Assembly (NCBI GenBank): GCA_945886445.1 | Contig: CAMCZG010000007.1 | Span: 1-46,157, forward strand | Direction of reading: 5' to 3' | DNA length: 46,157 bases | Origin: Bifidobacterium breve | GTDB taxonomy: Bacteria; Actinomycetota; Acidimicrobiia; Acidimicrobiales; Ilumatobacteraceae | Program-made: the position numbers and the translations under genes | Shown here: positions 35,730 to 44,599 of the stretch, one piece after another | Layout: each line of letters opens with the position of its first letter | Position numbering within the stretch: position 1 is the first letter of the stretch | Notes under the pieces: model-generated | The model's input: the letters and a program-made list of their open reading frames with translations, nothing else | Told to the model about the DNA's origin: nothing | The model's database searches: none

Positions 35730-35814
35730 TGAACGAGCCTAGACAGATTGGTGGGCTCGCATTGCCCACACTGCGTGCCACCCTGCAAGTAGCCTGAATT
35801 CACAGGAAGTCGGT

Positions 35815-36690
35815 ATGCAATTGCAATCTTTCGAGCAGGGTGTAGAGCGTATGGTCGGTGGCGTGTTTCAACGTGCATTTAAAAGTTCAGTTCGCCCCAT
35901 TCACATTGGGCGCAAGCTCATTCGCGCCATCGATGCCGAACGCACTGTCGACGCTGCTGGCAAGGCCGTGGCACCCAACGTATTTGTGGTGCATTTAAAC
36001 GAAAAAGACCGAGCTGCTTTTGGCGATTTAGAAAAGCCATTGGTTGCCGAGCTGGTGGGCGCTGCCGAGGAATACGCGAAAAGCGAGAACTACCTGTTGC
36101 TCGGTGAGGTGCAGGTGAGTTTGTTGACCGATGCGGCCTTGAAATCTGGGCGTTTTGAGGTGGAAGCCAGCGTGAAAGCTGGGGTTTCTGAGCCCAGTGC
36201 CCCTGTGGCGCCAGCTTCTGTGGTGGTTGAGCCCAGCGCCGAACCGCCTGCGGCGAGCATTGTTCCCTCCGTCGAGATTCCCGTGGTGGTGCCACCGGTA
36301 GCAGTGCCGCCGGTCATTACCCCGCCCACTATTACCCCACCCACCATTGCCACACCATCTATTCCGCCATTGCCCTCGCTGGGTGGTGCGCCAATGTTGA
36401 AAGCCACGCTCACCATGGCCGATGGTTCGCGTATTGCGCTGCGCCCTGGGGTTATTTCGGTGGGTCGCTCGGCCGAGTCGACCATTCCGTTGAACGACAC
36501 CAATGTGAGCCGGCGTCATGCCGAGTTGCGTTTGCGTGGCGAGGGCGCCGATGCCGTGTGGGTATTGGTCGACCTTGGCAGCACCAACGGCACTCTTATT
36601 AATGGTGTGAAGGTCAATGGCGAGCAAGTGTTGCGCAAGAACGACGCCATTGTGTTTGGCGCCACCAAGGCGCGCTACGAGGTGGCATGA
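35815..36690 (+). CDS. fhaA: FHA-domain protein FhaA
   Basis: A 291-residue protein: an N-terminal DUF3662 domain (about 1-118, opening MQLQSFEQGVERMVGG), a Pro/Val/Thr-rich linker (about 120-190, repeated PPxxxPP), and a C-terminal FHA domain with the phosphothreonine-binding GRS, SRRH and DLGSTNGTLING motifs. FhaA binds kinase-phosphorylated partners in cell-wall synthesis in mycobacteria. The start has AGGAAG 5 nt upstream. It opens the fhaA-fhaB-pstP-rodA-pbpA-pknB run, and the reader/phosphatase/kinase set is encoded together. Confidence 0.93.
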   Translation: MQLQSFEQGVERMVGGVFQRAFKSSVRPIHIGRKLIRAIDAERTVDAAGKAVAPNVFVVHLNEKDRAAFGDLEKPLVAELVGAAEEYAKSENYLLLGEVQVSLLTDAALKSGRFEVEASVKAGVSEPSAPVAPASVVVEPSAEPPAASIVPSVEIPVVVPPVAVPPVITPPTITPPTIATPSIPPLPSLGGAPMLKATLTMADGSRIALRPGVISVGRSAESTIPLNDTNVSRRHAELRLRGEGADAVWVLVDLGSTNGTLINGVKVNGEQVLRKNDAIVFGATKARYEVA

Positions 36691-36709
36691 CCCATCGGGG
36701 TCGTCAGCC

Positions 36710-37159
36710 ATGAGCGACCAACTGCTGAATACGTTGAAAGTGGCCTTGTTGGCCTTGCTCTATCTTTTTTTCGCTCGCGTGTTGTGGGCGGTGTGGACCG
36801 AAGTGCGTGTGCCTGTTGCTGCGGGTATTGCACCAAAAGTGAGTGGCGGTGGAAAAGCTGCACCGGGTATGCCGGCACGGTTGCTCATGGTCGAGCCTGC
36901 CAACATGCGCGGCAGTGTGACCACACTCGAGAGTGACGTGGTGGTGGGCCGTGCGCCCGAGTGCACCGTAGTGATGCCCGAAGACCCATACACGAGTACG
37001 CGTCATGCGCGGTTTTTTGAACGCGATGGCGCATGGTGGGTTGAAGACTTGGGTAGCACGAATGGCACACTGGTAAATGCGAAACCTATTACTGAAGCCC
37101 AGCAACTGAAGCGCGACGACCGTGTGCAAACCGGCAGCGCTGTATTTGAGGTGCAGTAA
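36710..37159 (+). CDS. fhaB: FHA-domain membrane protein FhaB
   Basis: A 149-residue protein with one N-terminal membrane helix (about 7-25), a short linker and a C-terminal FHA domain carrying GRAPECTV, STRHARF and DLGSTNGT. I use the ATG at 36710; an upstream start at 36617 would run through the fhaA 3' end with unrelated sequence. The size matches mycobacterial FhaB (FipA). Its stop shares one base with the pstP ATG. It likely links phosphothreonine signals to the divisome. Confidence 0.92.
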   Translation: MSDQLLNTLKVALLALLYLFFARVLWAVWTEVRVPVAAGIAPKVSGGGKAAPGMPARLLMVEPANMRGSVTTLESDVVVGRAPECTVVMPEDPYTSTRHARFFERDGAWWVEDLGSTNGTLVNAKPITEAQQLKRDDRVQTGSAVFEVQ

Positions 37160-38388
37160 TGGAAGAGTTCACCATTACCTATGGCGCTGTTACACATGTA
37201 GGCCAAGTACGCACCGGCAATGAAGACTCGTTGTTGGCCGACAACAACGTGTTTATGGTGGCCGACGGCATGGGTGGCCACAACGCAGGCGAAGTAGCAA
37301 GCCTGATGGCTGTTGAGCAATTGCGTGAAGCGGCCGGCAGCATTATTGCCGAAACCGATTTAGTGAAAGCACTGGAAAGTGCGAACGAAGTTATTTACGC
37401 CGAGTCGATGACTAACCATTTGCATCACGGCATGGGCACCACACTTGCCGCGATGGTGGTGTTAGACAACAACAGCATTGTGGTGGCGCACGTGGGCGAC
37501 TCGCGCGTGTACATATGGCATGAAAAGGCACTGACGCGTTTGTCGAAAGACCACAGCTATGTGCAAGAACTTGTTGATGAGGGCATTGTTTCTTTGGAAG
37601 AAGCGCGCACGCACCCGCGTCGCAACATTGTTACCCGTGCGCTGGGTATTGATGCCGAGGTCGATGTTGAAGCAAACACATTCCCTGTCACCGTTGGTGC
37701 ATGGTACGTGTTGTGCAGCGATGGTTTGGTCGATGAAATTTCTGATGCCGATATTGCAAAGGTGCTTGAGCGTTGCACTACTCCGCATGAAGCAGCACAA
37801 GCATTAGTAGATGCTGCCAATGCTGCGGGTGGACGCGACAACATCACGGTCATTGTGGTGTCTACTGCTTCTCCGCATGCAGAACCTGTTGTGCCGGTGG
37901 AAGCGCCTGTATCGCCCATCACCCCTCCTCCTCCTTACTCCGAAAATGATCCTGTCATTACGATGCGTGAAACACCTGCGAAAAAGAAATTCCGTTTCGG
38001 GCCAGTGCTGTTTTGGAGTGCACTTGTGGGCATTGTTATTGCAGTGCTCGTGGTGTTTGCTGCTTATGGTCGCACTGGTTACTTCGTTGGCTTCCAGGGC
38101 GACGATGTTGTGGTGTTGAAGGGTCGCCCAGGTGGCGTGTTGTGGTTTAACCCCACAGTGGAAGCGCGCACCACTCTTACGCGCAGTGACCTCACCGAAG
38201 CGTTTGCTTTGGAAATTACTGGTGAGCCCACCTTTAGCGAATCGAGTGCGGCGCAAACATATGTGAATGGCATTCGCGATGAAGTGCAGCCGAACCCCAC
38301 CACCACTTTGCCGGCCGTTGTGACCACCACTACTTCGAGCACCTCAACAACGTCGAGCACGAGCACTACTTCCACTGTTGTGGAGTGA
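37159..38388 (+). CDS. pstP: PP2C-type Ser/Thr protein phosphatase PstP
   Basis: A 409-residue enzyme reversing PknB phosphorylation. PP2C motifs in order: GQVRTGNEDS, VADGMGGHN, VAHVGDSRVY, SDGL and DNITVIVV (domain about 1-238). A helix at about 281-303 anchors it, and a short extracytoplasmic region ends in a Thr/Ser-rich tail. The arrangement is that of mycobacterial PstP, with an extra extracellular segment. One-base overlap with fhaB. Confidence 0.95.
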   Translation: MEEFTITYGAVTHVGQVRTGNEDSLLADNNVFMVADGMGGHNAGEVASLMAVEQLREAAGSIIAETDLVKALESANEVIYAESMTNHLHHGMGTTLAAMVVLDNNSIVVAHVGDSRVYIWHEKALTRLSKDHSYVQELVDEGIVSLEEARTHPRRNIVTRALGIDAEVDVEANTFPVTVGAWYVLCSDGLVDEISDADIAKVLERCTTPHEAAQALVDAANAAGGRDNITVIVVSTASPHAEPVVPVEAPVSPITPPPPYSENDPVITMRETPAKKKFRFGPVLFWSALVGIVIAVLVVFAAYGRTGYFVGFQGDDVVVLKGRPGGVLWFNPTVEARTTLTRSDLTEAFALEITGEPTFSESSAAQTYVNGIRDEVQPNPTTTLPAVVTTTTSSTSTTSSTSTTSTVVE

Positions 38389-38395
38389 GGCGCAG

Positions 38396-39706
38396 TTGGC
38401 GAGCACCGTTTCTCCATTAGCTATTGCGCGCAGGCGCAGTGAACTGGGTTTGGTATTGCTGGCAGCATTTATGACGGGTGCTGCCTATGTGCTGGCCGCA
38501 TTAGGGAAAAATGCCAGCCTGCCGGCACGTATTGGGCCGTTTCTTGTTTCGCTGTTAGTGCTGTTGGTGTGTGCACATATTGGTGTGCGCAAGTTTGCGC
38601 CTGGCGCCTCACCACTTCTGTTGCCACTTGCCACGTTGTTGCACGGCATTGGTTATGTGATGATCGCACGCTTGAGCGACCGCCTTGCAGGGTTACAAGC
38701 AACATGGAGCCTTATTGCGGTTGCGTGTTTTATTGCGGTGCTTGTGGCATTGCCACGAGTTGCCGACTTGTTGCGCTATCAATACACGTTTTTATTTTTA
38801 GGCGTGTTCTTGCAGTTGTTGCCCTTGGTGCCAGGTGTGGGGTTTTCCAGTGGTGGCGCACGCATTTGGGTGAGCATTGGGCCCATTAACTTTCAGCCTG
38901 GTGAATTTGCGAAGTTATGTTTGGCTATTTTCTTTGCGGGTTACTTATCTGAACAACGCGAAGTGTTGAGCACGGGTGGAAAGCGCATTGCTGGTGTGCA
39001 ACTGCCCGAGATGCGCACGTTCTTGCCTGTCATGTTGGCGTGGGGCGTGAGCGTGGTGGTCATGGTGGCCGAAAAAGATTTGGGTTCGTCGCTTTTGTTT
39101 TTTACTTTGTTCGTGGTGTTGTTGTGGGTGGCAACCGAGCGCACTGGTTACATCGTTTTTGGTGGTGGGCTGTTTGTGCTTGGTGCGTTCATTGCGTACA
39201 ACATGTTTGGCCATGTACGCGACCGCTTTGCTATTTGGCTCGACCCGTGGAGCCAGTACAACGGCAAGGGTTACCAAATTGTGCAGGGCATGTTTGGTTT
39301 TGCAGAAGGCGGGTTGTCGGGAACAGGTTTAGGACTCGGCGACCCCACTCGTATTCCGGCAGTGAAGAACGACTTTATATTCGCCGCCATTGGTGAAGAG
39401 CTAGGTCTCTTTGGCGCAACAGCGGTGTTAGCTGCTTTTGTTTTCATTATTGGCAGTGGCTTGCGCACTGCTATTCGCACCGACAATGCATTTGAGAAAT
39501 TGTTAGCTGTGGGGCTCACCACCATTTTGGGTGTGCAGGCTTTTATTATTTTGGCCGGCGTGTTGCGCGTGCTGCCTCTTACTGGTGTCACGTTGCCGTT
39601 TATGAGTTACGGCGGCAGTTCACTAGTGGCGAACTACATGTTGTTGGGTTTACTCATTGCCATTAGCCATTCGTCGGCGCGGCGCTTGCATGAGGTGCCG
39701 CAGTGA
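38396..39706 (+). CDS. rodA: SEDS-family peptidoglycan polymerase RodA/FtsW
   Basis: A 436-residue polytopic protein with about ten to twelve helices and the SEDS signatures: RIWVSIGPINFQPGE, the acidic EKDLGSSLLFF, FIFAAIGEELG, and PFMSYGGSS near the C terminus. It polymerises lipid II glycan strands together with the class B PBP encoded next. The TTG at 38396, 7 bp after pstP and with GGAG 10 nt upstream, is my choice of start; TTG at 38378 is the alternative. The locus position indicates RodA rather than division FtsW. Confidence 0.92.
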   Translation: MASTVSPLAIARRRSELGLVLLAAFMTGAAYVLAALGKNASLPARIGPFLVSLLVLLVCAHIGVRKFAPGASPLLLPLATLLHGIGYVMIARLSDRLAGLQATWSLIAVACFIAVLVALPRVADLLRYQYTFLFLGVFLQLLPLVPGVGFSSGGARIWVSIGPINFQPGEFAKLCLAIFFAGYLSEQREVLSTGGKRIAGVQLPEMRTFLPVMLAWGVSVVVMVAEKDLGSSLLFFTLFVVLLWVATERTGYIVFGGGLFVLGAFIAYNMFGHVRDRFAIWLDPWSQYNGKGYQIVQGMFGFAEGGLSGTGLGLGDPTRIPAVKNDFIFAAIGEELGLFGATAVLAAFVFIIGSGLRTAIRTDNAFEKLLAVGLTTILGVQAFIILAGVLRVLPLTGVTLPFMSYGGSSLVANYMLLGLLIAISHSSARRLHEVPQ

Positions 39707-41202
39707 ATAGGGTCATTCGTCGTTTAGCTATTGGGTTGTTGGCGTGTTATGCGTTGCTCTTTGTGCAACTCAATGTGTGGCAAGTGGGTAAGCGTGCAGA
39801 GCTACGTGCGAACCCATTGAACAACCGGGAAAGCGTGCGGCAGTTCGATGCTCCGCGCGGCCCCATTGTTACTAGTGATGGTGTTGTTATTGCGCACACA
39901 GTGGAGTTGGCAAACAACACACGCGATGCCAGTGGATACACCTATCAACGTGAATACCCCACGAAAGAACTATTTGCCAATGTAAGTGGTTATTACACAT
40001 ATGCCTATGGCGCAACGCAAGTAGAGCACTTGTATAGCGACGTATTGGCTGGTACTACAGCTAAACAACAACTTCTTGCGGTGGGTTCCACGTTTAACAA
40101 TGTTGATCAAACAGGTGAAGTGCAACTCACGTTGAATAGCGAGTTGCAAAAACTTGCACAACGCCAGTTGGGTACTCGCGAAGGCAGTGCTGTTGTGCTC
40201 GACACGCGCACGGGTGCGGTGCTGGCCATGTATTCCAACCCCACGTACGACCCCAACACTGTTGCTGTACATAACAACGACGATGCAGGCGCTGCATTAG
40301 AGGCACTTGCCGATGCACCGGGCAAACCACTTCTCGCCAATGCGTATCAAGAGCGCTACATGCCGGGTTCCACTTTTAAAGTGCTCACCACCGCAACGGG
40401 TTTAGAAGCGGGCTTCATTAGTACGGCGAGTGAATGGCCCGATGAAAATTCGTGGACACCACCGAACACGAAGAACCCAATTCAGAACTACGGCAAGAAA
40501 ACTTGTGGTGGCGACATGTTCGAAGTGTTTCGCCGTAGTTGCAATATTCCCTTTGCGCGCATGAGTGCCGACATGGGCCCTGAAGTAATGGTGAACGGTG
40601 TGGAGAAGTGGGGCGTAGGAGAAAAGCTGCCCATCGATTTGCCCAATGCGGCGGCCAGCACTTTTGGTGGCGAGGTTGCCGACTTCACCGATTCACTTGC
40701 CCTCTTGGCCATTCATGGTTTTGGCCAGGGCAGTGTGCAAATGGTTCCATTACATATGGCCATGGTGGCGGCCACGGTTGCCAACGGTGGGGCCATGATG
40801 AAGCCCTATGTGGTGGCCAAGACCCTGGCCCATAACGGCACCGAGCTGTCGAGCACTTCGCCAGAAGTGTGGCGCCAACCCATTTCCCCTGCCACGGCGG
40901 CCACCCTCAACACCTTTATGGTGGGCGTGGCGAAAGAGGGCACGGCGAAGTGCTGTTTGGCCCTGGCCGGCGGCATTCAGGCCGCTGCCAAAACAGGCAC
41001 CGCCCAGCTCAATGCCCCGGGGAAAACCCAACGTTCACATGCCTGGATCACCGCTTTTGCACCCGCCGAGGCCCCCCGAGTGGCTGTTGCGGTGATGTTG
41101 AAGGGCGTGAATGCCCAAATTAGTGCCGGAACGGGTGGAACTCTGGCTGGCCCCGTGGCCAAAGTGCTTCTCGATCGCGCCTTGAAGGTAGTTCCGCAAT
41201 GA
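39703..41202 (+). CDS. pbpA: class B penicillin-binding protein PbpA
   Basis: A 499-residue transpeptidase crosslinking peptidoglycan outside the membrane. An N-terminal anchor helix (about 5-25) precedes a dimerisation domain and the transpeptidase domain with S223-T-F-K, SCN (about 279) and KTGTAQ (about 430). The GTG start overlaps the rodA stop by 4 bp. The 3' third uses more GCC and CTG codons than the 5' part, a visible local change. It pairs with RodA. Confidence 0.95.
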   Translation: MNRVIRRLAIGLLACYALLFVQLNVWQVGKRAELRANPLNNRESVRQFDAPRGPIVTSDGVVIAHTVELANNTRDASGYTYQREYPTKELFANVSGYYTYAYGATQVEHLYSDVLAGTTAKQQLLAVGSTFNNVDQTGEVQLTLNSELQKLAQRQLGTREGSAVVLDTRTGAVLAMYSNPTYDPNTVAVHNNDDAGAALEALADAPGKPLLANAYQERYMPGSTFKVLTTATGLEAGFISTASEWPDENSWTPPNTKNPIQNYGKKTCGGDMFEVFRRSCNIPFARMSADMGPEVMVNGVEKWGVGEKLPIDLPNAAASTFGGEVADFTDSLALLAIHGFGQGSVQMVPLHMAMVAATVANGGAMMKPYVVAKTLAHNGTELSSTSPEVWRQPISPATAATLNTFMVGVAKEGTAKCCLALAGGIQAAAKTGTAQLNAPGKTQRSHAWITAFAPAEAPRVAVAVMLKGVNAQISAGTGGTLAGPVAKVLLDRALKVVPQ

Positions 41203-41243
41203 ATCTTCAGGGTTCGTTACACGTCGGTAACCTCTAGGGACGT

Positions 41244-43280
41244 ATGACTGGCAACGACAAAGCGATGGTGAACGATCGCTATGAAATTCAACAGCGTGTC
41301 GGGCGCGGTGGAATGGCCGACGTCTTTTTGGCCCGCGACATTTTGCTCGACCGCCCGGTTGCCGTCAAAGTACTTTTTCCTGAATTTGCCATCGACCCCG
41401 CCTTCGTCGAGCGCTTCCGCCGCGAGGCCCAAGCTGCCGCCAACCTGAACCACCCCAACATTGTGTCGGTATACGACTGGGGTCGCGTGGGCAACACCTA
41501 CTTCATGGCAATGGAATATGTAGAGGGTCGCACGCTTGCCGATATTTTGCGTGCCGAGAAGCAACTCTCAAGCGCCCAGGCCAGCGACATTGCGAGTGAA
41601 GTTGCCGCAGCGTTGTCGTTTGCGCATCGCAATGGTGTGGTGCACCGCGATGTGAAGCCGGCCAACATTCTCATTGGCGCCAATGGTGCAGTGAAGGTTG
41701 CCGACTTCGGTATTGCACGCGCGGTCGATACGCGCCAAGAGTCGAACCTCACACAAGTGGGTGCCGTCATGGGCACCGCAACTTATTTTTCACCAGAACA
41801 AGCACAAGGTGGCCAGCCCGACCCGCGCAGCGATGTGTATTCACTGGGCATTGTGTTGTACGAAATGGTGGCGGGCACTCCCCCGTTCACTGGCGACAAT
41901 GCTGTTTCTGTTGCCTATAAACAAGTGCACGACTACCCACAGCCGCTGAATCAAATTGTTCTCGATATTCCACGCAGTTTTGAAGCCATTGTGGCGAAAT
42001 GCTTAGCAAAAGATGCTTCTGTGCGTTACCAAAGTGCCGATGCGGTGCGCGACGATCTGCGTCGTTTCCGCGAAGGCGCCGATGTGGGTGCACTCATTGA
42101 AGCATTGGGCGGCAGTGTTGCTGGTGCAACCACGGTCATGGCACAAACCCCAACGGGTGGCGCTGCGAACTACCCCACTGGTGATGCTGCAACTACGCAA
42201 GCCATGCCCATTGTGGGTGCAGGTGTTGGTGGCACGCAAGTGATGCCGGCAACTGGTGGCGGCGCTGCAACTGGCGGCACGTATCTTCCACCGTACGACG
42301 ATGAACCACCACGCAAGGCTGGCTTGTACATCGTTGCTGCGTTCATTGCAGTCATTGCATTACTTGGTGGCGCGTTCGCGTTGTTCAGTTCACTCACGGG
42401 CGACAACTCATCGAGCGATATGAAATTGCCGAACGTGGTGAACCTCACGTTGTCTGATGCGAGCAAAGTGTTGCTCGACCTGGGTCTGAACCCTGTACCG
42501 AACCCAGTTGCAAAAGATGGCGTAGGCGACGATGTGGTGTACGGGCAAGACCCGTTGCCCGATGTGGTGATGCGCAAAGGCGACAACGTCACTATTACGT
42601 ATAACCCGAAAAAAGCGCCTGTTGCAGTACCTGCTATTCAGGGGTTGTCGGTGAAAGACGCAACGGCGTTGTTGTTGTCGAAGGGTTTGCAACTCACTGT
42701 TTCTGAAGTGCGCAACGACCCCACTATTCCTGCAAACCAAATTATTTCTCAAGACCCAGGTGCCAATGCTGAAGTGCCTGCGGGTTCTGCGGTGAAAGTT
42801 GTGGTGTCAGGTGGTGCGGGGCAAGTAACGGTGCCAAGCATTGAAGGTCAAACTGCCGATGCTGCAACACAGTTGTTGAAGTCGACCCCGTACAACTTCA
42901 TTGTGTCTGTGCAAAACGAAGTGAGCGTTGATGTGGAAAAGGGTCGCGTGGTGCGTACCGACCCAGCAATTGGTGGACCCATTGAAGCGGGTGCTGCAAT
43001 TACCGTTTATGTTTCAAGTGGCCCACAACAAGTGGAAGTGCCCGACGTGGAAGGTCGCACTGAAGGTGAAGCTCGCGTGTCGTTGAATACTCGTGGTCTT
43101 GGTGTTGAAGTTGCATATGTGGATGTGCCTGCTGGTTCGTTGAACGATGGCAAAGTCATTTCGCAAGGTGTGCCATATAAGTCGATGGTTGACCCAGCAA
43201 CTGTGGTGAAACTCACCGTGGGTAAAGCTGTTGCCGCACCAACAACTGTTGCCCCTGCACCTGCAACCTCCGTTCCGTAA
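41244..43280 (+). CDS. pknB: PASTA-domain Ser/Thr protein kinase PknB
   Basis: A 678-residue receptor kinase. The kinase domain (about 10-275) has VGRGGMADVF, AVKVL, HRDVKPANIL and DFGIA. A juxtamembrane stretch repeats T-x-x-M-like motifs (TTVMAQTP, TQAMP, TQVMP). One membrane helix (about 357-382) leads to four PASTA domains, which bind peptidoglycan fragments, and an Ala/Pro/Thr tail. The start ATG has AGGGA only 3 nt upstream; a later ATG at 41283 is possible but would cut the first strand. No second kinase (pknA) is present in the run. Confidence 0.95.
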   Translation: MTGNDKAMVNDRYEIQQRVGRGGMADVFLARDILLDRPVAVKVLFPEFAIDPAFVERFRREAQAAANLNHPNIVSVYDWGRVGNTYFMAMEYVEGRTLADILRAEKQLSSAQASDIASEVAAALSFAHRNGVVHRDVKPANILIGANGAVKVADFGIARAVDTRQESNLTQVGAVMGTATYFSPEQAQGGQPDPRSDVYSLGIVLYEMVAGTPPFTGDNAVSVAYKQVHDYPQPLNQIVLDIPRSFEAIVAKCLAKDASVRYQSADAVRDDLRRFREGADVGALIEALGGSVAGATTVMAQTPTGGAANYPTGDAATTQAMPIVGAGVGGTQVMPATGGGAATGGTYLPPYDDEPPRKAGLYIVAAFIAVIALLGGAFALFSSLTGDNSSSDMKLPNVVNLTLSDASKVLLDLGLNPVPNPVAKDGVGDDVVYGQDPLPDVVMRKGDNVTITYNPKKAPVAVPAIQGLSVKDATALLLSKGLQLTVSEVRNDPTIPANQIISQDPGANAEVPAGSAVKVVVSGGAGQVTVPSIEGQTADAATQLLKSTPYNFIVSVQNEVSVDVEKGRVVRTDPAIGGPIEAGAAITVYVSSGPQQVEVPDVEGRTEGEARVSLNTRGLGVEVAYVDVPAGSLNDGKVISQGVPYKSMVDPATVVKLTVGKAVAAPTTVAPAPATSVP

Positions 43281-43287
43281 CGAAGTG

Positions 43288-43334
43288 TTCTCGGCGCCGT
43301 ATGTATCGTTTATCGCGACGATTCGCGCCGAGAT
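43288..43334. repeat. 47-bp palindromic element, copy A
   Basis: Arms TTCTCGGCGC (43288-43297) and GCGCCGAGAT (43325-43334) pair almost perfectly around a 27-bp loop that can itself fold (ATCGT with ACGAT). It lies between the convergent pknB and trpG genes, so it can act as a terminator for both, but there is no T-run. A second copy in the opposite orientation occurs at 44434-44480; 20 bases at 43285-43304 match it exactly. Confidence 0.85.
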
Positions 43335-43343
43335 ATTCCTGCG

Positions 43344-43934
43344 CTAGAGGCGCGCGAGAAAGTTTGCGATCATTTGATGACCGCTGTTCGTGAGAATGCT
43401 TTCAGGGTGAAACTGCACACCTTCAATATCGAATTCGCGATGACGCATTCCCATAATCATGCCGTCGGAAGTTTCTGCAGTCACTTCTAAACATGCAGGC
43501 AACGTTGCGCGTTCCACAATGAGTGAGTGATAGCGCGTTGCTTGCACAGGTGAGGGAATGCCGGTGAACACGCCGGTGTTGTGATGTTCCACCATTGAAG
43601 TTTTTCCGTGCAACAGCTCGGGGGCGCGCATCACGTTTCCACCGAACACGTGGCCAATGGCTTGATGTCCCAAACACACACCGAAAATGGGAACCTTGCC
43701 GGCGAATGCGGAAATAGATGCGCACAAAATGCCAGCGTCTTCGGGGCGGCCAGGGCCAGGCGAGAGCAAAACGCCGTCGGGGGCAAGGGCGAGAGCTTCT
43801 TCCACCGTCACTTCGTTGTTGCGCACCACGATGGGCTCGGCACCGAGTTCGCCCACATATTGGACGAGGTTGTAGACGAAAGAGTCGATGTTGTCGATGA
43901 CGAGCACGCGGGCCGGGGCGCCAGAATTTGCCAT
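43344..43934 (-). CDS. trpG: class I glutamine amidotransferase, anthranilate/aminodeoxychorismate synthase component II
   Basis: A 196-residue TrpG/PabA-type subunit that releases ammonia from glutamine for chorismate amination. The nucleophile is C87 ([11 protein letters not shown]), and H176 and E178 (QFHPES) complete the triad; [12 protein letters not shown] opens the protein. The same gene is a neighbour of pknB in mycobacteria, so its position is ancestral. Whether it serves tryptophan or folate cannot be told here. It converges with pknB and diverges from crgA. Confidence 0.93.
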   Translation of the reverse strand: MANSGAPARVLVIDNIDSFVYNLVQYVGELGAEPIVVRNNEVTVEEALALAPDGVLLSPGPGRPEDAGILCASISAFAGKVPIFGVCLGHQAIGHVFGGNVMRAPELLHGKTSMVEHHNTGVFTGIPSPVQATRYHSLIVERATLPACLEVTAETSDGMIMGMRHREFDIEGVQFHPESILTNSGHQMIANFLARL

Positions 43935-43997
43935 GCCCTAAGCCTGCCAGCCAGCCGAAGCAATAAGCGCAGCATTTTGCGCCTACACTCTTTTCTC

Positions 43998-44339
43998 GTG
44001 GCTCCTCCAAAACGCAAAACCGGTGGTCGTGTAACTCCTAAGGGCACTAAGCCTGGTGGCTTGCACCAAACACATCATCTCGACCATGCCGACCCTAAGA
44101 GCATGCACGGTGTGAATACGCCTGATGCCAGCACGCGCTACACGCCGCCCACCCCGAAGAGCTACTACGTGAGCCCACCGTGGGTTCCCATTTTGATGTT
44201 CGTTCTGCTTGGCCTCGGGGCCCTTGTTATTTTGTGTTACTACCTGGGTGCAGTGCCAGGTGGACGTAGCAACTGGTACCTCTTTGGTGGCCTTGCTTGC
44301 GTGCTTGGTGGCTTGTACACCGCCACGAAATATCGATAG
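43998..44339 (+). CDS. crgA: cell division protein CrgA
   Basis: A 113-residue protein from the GTG at 43998: a basic N-terminal tail (APPKRKTGGRVTPKG), a His/Pro linker, and two C-terminal membrane helices (WVPILMFVLLGLG and WYLFGGLACVLGGLY) ending in TKYR, as in CrgA. It helps recruit FtsI and PBPs in mycobacteria. A frame opening at 43608 extends much further upstream, but that part is antisense to trpG. It is divergent from trpG (63-bp gap). Confidence 0.9.
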   Translation: MAPPKRKTGGRVTPKGTKPGGLHQTHHLDHADPKSMHGVNTPDASTRYTPPTPKSYYVSPPWVPILMFVLLGLGALVILCYYLGAVPGGRSNWYLFGGLACVLGGLYTATKYR

Positions 44340-44383
44340 TTCGGACTGTTTTGGCCCAGATGGGGCAATTTCCCTCCACTAAT

Positions 44384-44392
44384 TGTGGATAA
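44384..44392 (-). promoter_or_regulatory. DnaA box, perfect consensus
   Basis: Reads TTATCCACA on the minus strand, the exact DnaA-box consensus, 45 bp after the crgA stop. It points toward the perfect box at 44591-44599 on the opposite strand. Confidence 0.7.
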
Positions 44393-44433
44393 AGGTGAGT
44401 TTTCCCCAGAAACAGGGTTAAAACCGAGGTTAA

Positions 44434-44480
44434 TTCTCGGTGCGAATTGTCGCGATATGCGGGACATACGGCGCCGAGAA
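44434..44480. repeat. 47-bp palindromic element, copy B
   Basis: Arms TTCTCGGTGC (44434-44443) and GCGCCGAGAA (44471-44480), one G-T mismatch. It is an inverted, about 85% identical copy of the element at 43288-43334 with the same length; 20 bases at 44464-44483 match copy A exactly. A nested hairpin ACCGAG/CTCGGT (44423-44428, 44436-44441) could compete with it. It lies between two DnaA boxes. Confidence 0.85.
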
Positions 44481-44546
44481 CACTCCGGGGAGACGATAAA
44501 ACCTTTGCTGGGTAAGGGAAACCACCGAGTTGTAACAACAGCCATG

Positions 44547-44555
44547 TTATTCACA
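44547..44555 (+). promoter_or_regulatory. DnaA box, one mismatch
   Basis: TTATTCACA differs from the consensus at one base. It is 36 bp before the perfect plus-strand box and lies in the same convergent gap. Confidence 0.5.
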
Positions 44556-44590
44556 GGGGTGGAGTTACATTCGTGTCATTCTCAACAGGG

Positions 44591-44599
44591 TTATCCACA
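44591..44599 (+). promoter_or_regulatory. DnaA box, perfect consensus
   Basis: TTATCCACA on the plus strand, an exact DnaA-box match, 27 bp from the end of the metallopeptidase gene. Confidence 0.7.

Noticed and set aside
36028-36711. Minus-strand frame of 227 codons
   Set aside because: It is antisense to fhaA and is His/Gly/Arg-rich low-complexity sequence caused by the Pro-rich linker.
43608-43997. Upstream extension of crgA
   Set aside because: The extra 130 codons are antisense to trpG; CrgA homologues begin with the basic tail found at the GTG at 43998.
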